Position numbers and translations under genes: made by a program. 64,000 bases of DNA, taken from NCBI GenBank assembly GCA_014529385.2, contig CM043968.1, forward strand, positions 4,638,001-4,702,000, read 5' to 3'. The DNA comes from Adiantum capillus-veneris (Eukaryota > Streptophyta > Polypodiopsida > Polypodiales > Pteridaceae). Positions within the stretch are counted from its first letter, which is position 1. Every line of letters starts with the position of its first letter. Below the pieces are notes generated by a model that was not told the origin of the DNA, ran no database searches, and worked only from the letters and a program-made list of their open reading frames with translations. Positions 55,427 through 64,000 of this stretch are shown one piece after another.

Positions 55427-58400
55427 ATGGCTGACAACAACACAGATGTCTTCAAGATGTTTGCTGCTAAGGAAAGGTTGGATGGGGACAATTATTCTAT
55501 GTGGGCTTATATGATGCAACACGTTCTTGTGTCAAAGGGCGTCTGGATATTGTGTAGGGCATTGATGTACGTCCTAGTTCTGAGGATCTAGGCGATGTTG
55601 AGTATGTTGCAGGTCTTGCTATAAGGATTGCTGCTATTAGAGTTGTTTTGCCTACAGTAGAACAAGCTCGTTGGGATGTAAAGGATGCGTAGGCTCATGC
55701 ATTGATTGCGTTGTCTGTGAAGCGCACCATTGTTCCTCACATCCGTTTAGCAAAATCTACAAAACAGGCTTGGGATATTTTGGCTGGTCTTTATACAAGT
55801 CGCAATGAGGCAAAAATTGCTTTGTTGCGTAAAGAGCTGGAGTCGAAGGTTCTGTAGGTAAAGTCATTTGAGACAGTTCCCTTGTGTAGACTGTTCTTGA
55901 TGCCTTACCAGATTCTTACAAGAATTTTGCTAGTACTTGGAGACTTATGACCCAAGGAAATCCTAAAGTTGTCAAGTTTGATGCATTATGCACATTGTTG
56001 TTGCAAGAGTCGCTTTCTAGAAAAAACAGGACTAGGCAGCGTGCAATTGAACAGGCTTTTATTGCTTCTCAGAGAAAGGGTGGTAACAGGAATATAGCCA
56101 CTTCTTATGGTTCTGCTGCGAGTGGAAAAAATTATGTTCCTAATGCTTCTGCTGGCAGCAATTCGTCTGGAAATTCTGGTGATAAATGCAAAAAGAAAAT
56201 GCGTTGCCATTATTGTAAAGCTAATGATCACTTGATCAAGTCGTGTCGTAAGTTGAAGGCCAAAGAGGCTAAGAAGAAAGAGGGTGCTTCCACTGCAAAT
56301 GCTGGTTCCACTCCAAATGCAGCCATTGTTGAGTCTTATGTGAAAGGAGACTGTGTTGCTGATGTTGATGCAGAATGGGCTTTTTTCACAGAGTGCACTT
56401 ACAATCCTGCTGTCCATGATGCATGCTTGTCAGTTGCTACAGATTCACATGTGTGGTATTTTGACCGTGGTGCTACAAAGCACATTACCTCACATTGTGA
56501 ATTGTTCACCTCTCTCGATTCTGTCCCTCATGGAAATTTAGTCACTTATGCCAACAATGCCTCTTATCCGGTTCAAGGAGTTGGAAAGATTGTGCTTACT
56601 ACTGCAAATGGCAGTTCCTTCACACTTTTTGATGCACTTTATGTACCTGGGATCAAGAAGAATTTGTTGTCGTTATCCGCACTTGCTAGACTTGGACTTG
56701 TAGTCAAATTTGTGGATGAGAGATGTACAGTTCATGATCTCAGTTTTGGTGATGAAATTGTTGCATCTGGCCTTTTGTGTCGTGGGCTGTATAAGCTCAT
56801 TTTGTATGACAAGTGTGGACAAAATTTTGCAAACGCTGTTGCAGATTCAAGGGCTATTTCAGATGCAAAACTTTGGCATCACATTTTGGTCATCTAAATT
56901 TTTGCCAATTTACTGCGTTTGCAAAAATATGATATGGTTGCTTCTTTGCCGCCTCTTGAAGCACCTGTCAAACATGTTTGTGAAGGCTATATTTTGGGTA
57001 AGATGAAGCGTTCTAAGTTTCCAAAGGATGGTTCAGTTCGGGCCACATGCAGATTGCAGCTTGTGCATAGTGATGTTTGTGGGCCAATGCAAACTCCGTC
57101 CTTGGGCAATTACCTTTACTTCGTGACTTTTATTGATGATTACTCCAGGCATGCATGGGTATTTCCGCTTAAAGCAAAGTCCGAAGTTGTTATGTGCTTC
57201 AAACAATTTCTGGCTATGGCTGAAAATGTCTTGAAATGTACTATGGGTACCCTCCGTTCCGATCGAGGGGGGAGTATATGTTTCATGAATTCAATGCATT
57301 TCTGGCTAGCCGTGGGATAAAGCACCAATGTATAGTGCCTTATACACCTCAGTAAAACGGTGTTGCTGAGAGAAAAAACAGGTCACTTATGGAAATGGCA
57401 TGATGTATGGTCAAAAGTCAAGCTTTGCCGCATTCTTTTTGGCTTGAGGCCATCATGTGTGCCACTTATGTACTAAACAGGTGTCCTACGAAAGCTTTGT
57501 AGTCTATTACTCCATGTAAGTCATGATATGATAGAAAACCTTCTATTGAGCACATGCGTGTTTTTGGCTATTTGTCATATGCTTTGTTTCCACAAACACA
57601 GCGTAGAAAATTGGATGATAAGGCTATCAAATGTATTTTTGTTGGTTATAGGGCTGAAAGCAAAGGTTACAGGTTGTATCATCCGCAAAAAAATGTATTC
57701 TGGTTTCACAGGATGTAGTGTTTGTGGAAGATTCTGTTCAGCCCTTGCTGTCATGTACTAGAGACAGTAATGTAAGCTCATAGGACATTTATGACACTTT
57801 GTTGCCTCTTTTCGGTGGTGGAAATACGAATGTAAGTTCCAATGAGGAAAATGTACAGCCTATGGGGGTTTTCTAAAATGTTACAGATTAGCATATTACT
57901 GATGCAGATGTACATGATGTAATTGATGAGGAAAGGGCTGAAAATGAGCAGGCTAGAGGTATGCCAAAATGGTTGGTGAACACTTTGTGTGACAGTAAAT
58001 TGGATGCACTTTTGTCTAGTCGTACTCGTTCAAGCTCTTGCCATGCATCTTATGCATCAGATTGTTATGCTTTGGCTTTGTCTAGCTTACATGATGTATA
58101 GGAGCCTGTGTCTTTTGATGAAGCACAAAATTCAGAAAATTGGATGACTGCCATGCAATCAGAATATGATGCACTTATAGAAAATGGCACATGGACTTTA
58201 TGTGATTTGCCTCTTGGCAAAAAGGCCATTGGTATGAAGTGGGTTTACAAGTTGAAACGCCAGCCAAATGGTGAGATCGATCGCCATAAGGCTCGACTTG
58301 TTGCAAAGGGTTATGCACAGCAAAAAGGCATAGATTATGAAGAGACTTTTGCTCCCACTTGTTGTATGACTACTGTGCATTTTCTATGTGCATTGGCAGC

Positions 58401-59560
58401 TTATTTTGGTTGGGGTGTACATCAATCAGCCATTGTTACTGCTTTCTTGAATGGTCACATATTTGAGGAAGTTTATGTAACGCAGCCTCGCGGTTTTTTC
58501 ATAAAAGGACAAGAGGACAAAGTGTGCAGATGTAAGAAGGCTTTGTATGGGTTGAAGCAATCTCCTCGTGCTTGGTATGAGAAAGCTGACACTCATTTGG
58601 TCAAACGAGGCTTTCGTAACAGTCCAACAGAAAACACATTGTATGTAAAGCGTGAGGGTGATGTACTTCTCATTGCGGTTCTTTATGTCGATGATTTTTT
58701 GATCACAGGACCAAATGAGAGACATATTGCTGAATTCAAGGCTGATTTGAATGCTACTTTCAAGATGAAAGATTTGGGGCTATTGCATCATTACTTCGGT
58801 ATATAGTTTAAGCAGTGTGATGGTGGTATTGCCTTGTGTCAAAACAATTACATAGAGACATTGCTATGTAAGTTTGGACTTAAGGATTGCAAACCTATTG
58901 CCACTCCCATGGAAACAGGTTTGATGTTGAGTCTACATGATGCTGGTAATCCTGCTGATGTCACTCTTTATCAAACTGCTGTTGGCTGCCTCGTTTATGT
59001 ATGCAACACGAGGCCGGATATTCAATTTGCAGTCTCATGGGTCAGCAGATTTATGCATAGCCCAGGGTCTAAGCATTGGCAGGCTGTCAAGAGCATTTTC
59101 CACTACCTTAGTGGCACTTTACATCTTGGCTTGTTTTATCCCAAGGGGGGATCATTGATGCCAGACTTACATGCTTTTTCGGACTAAGGTTGGGCTGGTT
59201 GTTTTGACATGCGAGTGTCCACAAGTGGTTTTTGTTTCATGCTTGGCAGTTCATGTATATCATGGTTGAGCAAGAAGCAACGTACTGTGGCCACTTCGAG
59301 TTGTGAGGCTGAGTATAGGGCAGTCTTCACAACTATGGTTGAGTGTGTGTGGCTCAGACGCCTTATGGCTGATTTGGGTGTTGGACACGACACCTCAAAG
59401 CGCAATTGCAGTTGTGAGGAACCCAATTTTTCATGCTCGCACAAAGCACATTGAGGTGCATTACCACTATGTCAGGGAGAGGCTCTGAGCAGGAGAGATC
59501 AGCTTGGCTTATGTGCTAACACAGGACAACCTTGCAGATCTTTTTACAAAGGCATTGTGT
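55427..59560 (+). pseudogene. Copia-B gag-pol polyprotein, degenerate
   Basis: ATG at 55427 opens MADNNTDVFKMFAAKERLDG. The long frame 55947-56897 holds the knuckle CHYCKANDHLIKSC, the protease site WYFDRGATKHI (Ser of D-S-G changed to Arg) and GAG-pre-integrase. The integrase core is in 56919-57320 (LVHSDVCGPM, FIDDYSRHAWVF, TLRSDRGG). The RT is 58108-58806 ([28 protein letters not shown] at 58684-58707). The RNase H is 59160-59454 (WAGCFDMRVSTSGFCF). Stops are mainly TAG/TAA where copia-A or the family has CAG/CAA, for instance TAG in the KDA.AHALI segment (about 55690), TAA 57353-57355 and TAG 57499-57501. Confidence 0.88.
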
Positions 59561-59692
59561 CGTGAGAAGCTTGAAGCTTTCTACAAAGCTTTGGGCTTAC
59601 TCCCCTTTGTGGACTGATCATGTCGTCAGGGCATAGCACTTCCCTTTACTTATGTGCCAGCTCTCGTTCACCGCATCACTCCAGAGGGGATT

Positions 59693-59919
59693 CGTTACCA
59701 TATACATGTGATAGTGATGTGTGTGAACACACTAGGACCGTTGGGGCATTTTTTCCCTCTTTAGGAGTTTTTTTCCCTCGATCATTATATATACGCCCAT
59801 CACTCTAGGGCTATCTATCTTTCCATTGCACACTAAGTAACACACTCTCTATTGTGTGCCTTGAGGTTCCTTCGTCTTCTCCAAGCTGTGTGTGTTTCTC
59901 TGCAATCCTAATTCCAACA
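59693..59919 (+). repeat. 3' LTR of copia-B (227 bp)
   Basis: Starts CGTTACCATATACATGTG (the initial T changed to C) after a CCAGAGGGGATT polypurine tract and ends CCTAATTCCAACA. Confidence 0.9.
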
Positions 59920-59920
59920 T

Positions 59921-60849
59921 TGTTAAGGCGGTTACGCCGCTAGCGGAAGCTAAATAGCGAGAACTCAACCAACAACAGATGTTGTCAGACGAGGACGGAG
60001 CTTGACGTGCAGGCGCATGGAAACAACTAGGTGGGTGTCAAATCACCTACTCGACCTTCTAATGACAATCACTACTACGGAAATCAAATCTAAGTTCTAA
60101 AATACGCAAGTGACTGAAATCCGTACTACGAACGAATGCTATACGAAACAGAATCTAGAATCATTGAATCGATCTCAAACTCAAGGGGAAGTCTATTCAC
60201 TAGGTAAGAACAACACCCTAAAGACTTGAACTGCAAAATCAACCTATAACCACTCCGTGCAGTAAGCGCATATGAAGACATGCCGAAAAATACAGGTGAT
60301 CGAAACTTGACCTCGATGGTACTAATGTGTAGCTCTACTCGTTGTGGTTCTAAAGATATGTTGCACGCTCCATTCCGACACACGAGTTGGAAGAAAACTC
60401 ACACCGAAGCTCGTAGGAACTTACCACACATAGAAGCCGATAGCACGCACTCTTGGTATCTGTGCGTAGCTCTCGCCGTTGCTAACACAATGGCGGTGTC
60501 GCTTCTCCAATGGTGGCTCCGTAGCTCGCGTAGCAAGTAGATGAGACTCTCACTCTCTCTCAGACACAGTCACGGCGCTCAAAAACTCACTTTGATTAAT
60601 AATTTGAATCCCTTAGGTTACAAAAACTTTGGCTTATATACCTCAGCCTTGGAGGTGAGAACATCTCTAACTAATTACATCAGCAAGTGAAATTACTTCA
60701 GGATTACAAGCTGGAAACTCAATTGAGTCCCGTTACTTAATGAATGGCTCAAATCAAAATTAATGTCGGAAAGACATTTATTACAATCAATGGTTACAAA
60801 ATGATGAGTGTGAGCAAAAATGTGGGTGTGATCCTTTGTTGGCTCAACA
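59921..60849 (-). repeat. 3' LTR of gypsy C (929 bp)
   Basis: Minus strand TGTTGAGCCAACAAAGG at 60849 to CGTAACCGCCTTAACA at 59921 (TGTT...AACA inverted ends). A TATATAAGCC box is at 60640-60631, in a context (AAGGTATAxAAGCCAAxxTTTTGTAA) that resembles the gypsy A promoter. The rest of the LTR is not obviously alike. It starts one base after the copia-B LTR. Confidence 0.8.
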
Positions 60850-60861
60850 CTCCCCCCCTCC
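60850..60861 (-). other. Polypurine tract of gypsy C
   Basis: Minus strand GGAGGGGGGGAG immediately before the LTR start TGTTGAG; primes plus-strand DNA synthesis. Confidence 0.85.
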
Positions 60862-60898
60862 GTGTTCATGTCGTCCCTGAAATGACTTTTATGCTTGG

Positions 60899-63800
60899 TC
60901 AATAAAGTCCTGTCGTCTTGAGAATCTGCAAATGTGATTCGTATCGTAGGTTGCCGATGGTCAAGGTTGGGCCGAATATTTTGCTTTCGTGGGTGAAAAA
61001 GCCGGTGTAGAAAGCTTCTTCGAATGTTTGCATGTGGAAGCTAGGCAAAAACATAATCCTTTGGTATAGGAGGTGTAACACTTTTGGAGAAGGTTGCAAT
61101 GAAAGATCGTACATCATATCAGTCACTGTGTCGGCCGTCAATAGTAGACTCGAGGTCGTGGCTTTATCTGGCGCGAACACTTCAATGCAAGCTAAGAGAG
61201 TCCTGCAGATTTTCTTGAGCATCTGACATGAAAGGTCAGGAGAGCCAGTAAAGAGCTTGATGGTGCCCGTTAGGGTTTTCACCATGTAGGCTTTACCTAT
61301 TCTCTCTCCTACCTTTGGTCCTGGCATCTTGGGGCAATTAAGCCAATTTGGCTTCTTTTCTGCAATCCTGCCATGCTCTTTCTAGTTTCTGACTCTTGGC
61401 ACCGGGCAGAAGGTTGCATCCTCCCGAATCTCCTTTGGTGCCTCCACCAAGTAGATGAGGTAGGCTGGGTATTTGTTCAGCCAACCTTTCCTCCATCTAG
61501 GTTGTGAATCTACTATCTTCTTTGTTTGTTCCTCCTTTGTGATGTCGCCTTCGTAAAGAGCGACATACTGCTCCTCCTCTATTCTCTTTTTCGTTTTTAG
61601 CACTTCAAATTTCATCAAAGGGAAAGGCGGGCTGGGTTGCATCCACTGTTCATGGAGCACTTTTGTGTCTAGTCCCTGAAGTCTAATGGAGATTAGGAGT
61701 CTCCTCTCCCATTCCATTTCCGCCTTGGCACTCTCCTCTGCTGACTTTTCTATTTGGTCATGGAGCCGTTGTTCTTCTTCTTCAGAGATTCTTGAAGTCG
61801 AGGCCACCTCTTGAGCTAGGGCTGGATCTTCAATTGTGGTTGCCTCTCCAGTTTCTGGTAGCTCTATGGCTGCTCCACCTGATTCTTCTTGTGGTGTCTC
61901 TATTTCTCTTCTTTGTTGCTCTTGTAGATCTTGGAGCTGTTTTCGGAGGGCCTCATTCTCTGTCCGTAGTGTTTGATTTTCTAATGTGAGCCTCTCCTCT
62001 GCGGCCAATGATCCCTCCGCAATGTGCAACCTTTGCACTTGCTCTAATCTCAGCTCTCTTTGTAAGCTTCGGACCTGGTCTTCCAAAGGTGGTATGATAA
62101 CTCCCTCTTGTTCGGTTCCTGCTCTGCTAGTTGTAGGGGTAGTCCTGAGTCTAGTGATTGTTCTTTCTTGGAGCTCGACTCTCTCCCTTAGCTCAATGAG
62201 CTCATCCTTGGCCGCCTCCAACTCATCCTCTATCCACTCCCTTGCTTCCTGTGCACTTGTTACTTCTCTTGAAGCCTTGGCTAGCTGGAGTATCAAGCCG
62301 TCTCTCTCGTTTTCCGCGTCATAGAGTGATGCTTTATGACTTTCAGATTCAATCATAGCATTCTCTAATTTTCTCTGCAACTCCGCTTCCCTTTGTTTGG
62401 CTGTCTCAATCTCTACTTCCTTTGCCTTGGACCTTTCTTTTATCTTGCTGAGCAGTTCATGCACCATGTGCATGTCTTTTTCATCATCATCTGTCAACTC
62501 TAAAGCTCTTTCTGCCACCACCTCCACTGGCTTTGGCTCTTCTAGTACTTTCGGTTCGTCCAGTTTCTCTTCACTTTCTTTTTTACTCTTTGTTTTTTCC
62601 TCCGTTCATCTTGTTTTTGTAGGGTGATCCCATAAACTGCCTCAAGGGCCTCTTCTTCGGTGTATCCTATCTCTACCAGATCCTCATAATCATTTCTCTT
62701 TTGCTGAACTGGATCTATCTTCTTTTCTTTGGTCTCGGCCTCTGGCTTTTCCAAATCATCTGTGTCCACCTCTACTGTGGTCTCCTCCACAATTTTTTCC
62801 GTCTTCTTAGGGCTTGGTACATCAGTAATAGAGGGATATCTGTCCTCAGCTTCCTTGGCTTTCCCTTTGTCGGCTTGCCCATCTTTCTCTTGGGGCTTAG
62901 TAGACTCGTCTACTTTCCTTTTCCCCTTGTCGTCTTTTTTCAGCTCAGCTTTTAATTGTTGTACCTCCTCTTCAGTGTATGGCTCGATAGGTTGCTGCTC
63001 CAGAATAGCCTCTGACTCCTCATAAGCTTTAATATATTGATCGTATTGATCAATATGTGGCCTGGTTGAGCTAGTTCCGACTTTAGTTGGGTCTGGCACC
63101 CACTTTTCTTCAAAGTCACCCTTTAGAGCTCTTTCTGCTCTAAACTGCTCCACTAATCTTTCCATTCTTGCCGCTTTCTGAATTTTGGTTTGCTTGGGAG
63201 CAACCTTCTTCTTTACTTTCTTCTCAAGTGGCTCGTCCACATCCTCTTCAGGTTCTGAAACTACTTCTAGTTTCCGGCGTGCTCTTGTGGATGCCCTCTT
63301 GGATACTTCGGGCTGTTCTTCCTCCTCGTCGGCTTTTCTAAGCCACTCATTCTGGGAGGGAGCCTTTGGCCACTGATCTCTAGCTCCAATAGCTTCATAA
63401 GCTATTCTTGTCAGAATTTCCGCTCCTCCTATGTATTTTGGCTTCTCGTTGTGCATGGCAATTACTTGCTCGTGGATGTGTTGAGCGTAATTCACCTCTT
63501 TTGGCATATTGCTCTTTAATGCCCATGTGATGGTGGTCGCAATGGCATGGGGTGGTGTTGTATACTTTTGCGGTCTTTTACTGCAAACATGAAGAAATTG
63601 GTTGTACAGTCGGCAAAGGGTTGCCGCTCTTGGGTCCGACATATCTCCATAGGTCGCATTTTGTTTCTTGGGCCCATAGACCTCTATGGCCTCTCTTCTT
63701 TCCCTGACCGAGCTCCCTTTGTTGTGCAGCTTCAATGCGTCTGCAATTAGCTGTGGAGTGATCTGTACTTCTACCTTCTCTCCATCCATGGCTGTCAATG

Positions 63801-64000
63801 TGGCTTTTACATCCTTCTGAATAGATGTTGCCAAGTCGTACACTCTTCTTGTATCCACACCTGATGGTCTCGAGGTGAAGAAACTGTGCAAGTCTTCCCT
63901 TTCCAGGTACCTGCTGATGTCTCCTGACCTGCTATAATCTACCAATTCCTGTGGGATCATCGGTACATCCACCGCTTGCCCTTGAGGATCTCTGAAAGTC
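60899..64000 (-). CDS. Gypsy C ORF3: large coiled-coil accessory protein (5' end off window)
   Basis: About 1030 codons on the minus strand, open at the right edge and ending TGA/TAA at about 60899. Only two breaks are seen: a frameshift near 62560 (A-rich GGAGGAAAAAACAAAGAG) and a TAG at 61382-61384. The N-terminal part has SGVDTRRVYDLATSIQKD, KVEVQITPQLIADALKL and IGGAEILTRIAYEAIG, shared with copy D. A Lys/Glu-rich middle (KKKVAPKQTKIQKAARMERL) follows, then a long coiled coil (62430-61640, e.g. ENQTLRTENEALRKQLQDLQ) and a globular-looking C-terminus (PNWLNCPKMPGPKVGERIGK). No signal peptide or membrane segment is visible, so it is not a typical envelope protein despite its position. Faint resemblance of the N-terminal block to 'putative plant transposon protein' domains is from memory only. 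Confidence 0.7.

Larger units (their letters stand above)
54838..59919 (+). mobile_element. Copia-B, full-length Ty1/copia element (~5080 bp)
   Basis: Same family as copia-A, plus strand: 5' LTR 54838-55065, PBS, gag-pol, 3' LTR 59693-59919. The 5' flank is TTGAG (54833-54837); the 3' flank shows only one matching base before the gypsy C LTR begins at 59921, consistent with a later insertion inside the target duplication. Confidence 0.9.
59921..64000 (-). mobile_element. Gypsy C, 3' end of a Ty3/gypsy-type element with ORF3
   Basis: 3' LTR (60849-59921), polypurine tract and a large ORF3 reaching the right edge of the window, all minus strand. No RT or integrase is inside the window, so classification rests on the LTR structure and on ORF3 homology with gypsy B, where ORF3 lies downstream of a gypsy integrase. 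Confidence 0.75.

Overview
This window is nuclear DNA of a land plant in which almost everything recognisable is decayed transposable element. Ty1/copia and Ty3/gypsy retrotransposons, two LINEs, a tRNA-derived SINE, long (GA)n microsatellites and GT-AG introns of about 60-84 bp are present; there is no bacterial signal. The exact lineage cannot be fixed from sequence alone. A seed-free plant such as a fern or lycophyte is my weak guess.

Layout. 1-1584: 5' end of a minus-strand copia element (gag start, long leader, PBS, LTR). 1585-3664: a repeat shared with 13143-13862, hairpins with a common ACCAAGCGAA/TTCGCTTGGT stem, and two tandem arrays. 3698-5462: plus-strand multi-exon unknown gene X, coding frame broken only by TAGs. 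5690-7447: minus-strand pseudogene of a family I only partly recognise. 7500-10590: minus-strand coiled-coil 'ORF3' remnant and an array of a 22-bp palindrome. 11950-13862: retroelement protease-like fragment and an exon fragment in the second copy of the shared repeat.

13863-38852: two copies of one Ty3/gypsy family placed head to head (gypsy A minus, gypsy B plus) with 5' LTRs abutting at 27171/27172. They share an Asp-type PBS, a roughly 0.9-kb leader with the palindrome every ~287 bp, a gag with an unfamiliar N-terminus, an integrase with two zinc-binding modules, and (in B) part of ORF3 fused in frame to the broken integrase. Gypsy A is split by a 2867-bp solo-LTR-like insertion.

38853-41854: minus-strand LINE-1, cut by gypsy B's 3' LTR. 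42240-46690: receptor-kinase LRR fragment, GA microsatellites, a SINE with an 11-bp target duplication, a dispersed 200-bp repeat. 46700-54837: LINE-2, interrupted by full-length minus-strand copia-A (TSD AGGAG), followed by a second truncated LINE tail. 54838-59919: plus-strand copia-B, same family. 59921-64000: 3' LTR and ORF3 of gypsy C, running off the right edge.

No intact host gene was found. The more unusual material is the gypsy lineage (ORF3, duplicated integrase zinc module, periodic palindromes), the hairpin repeat family, and gene X with its stop-codon-only decay.
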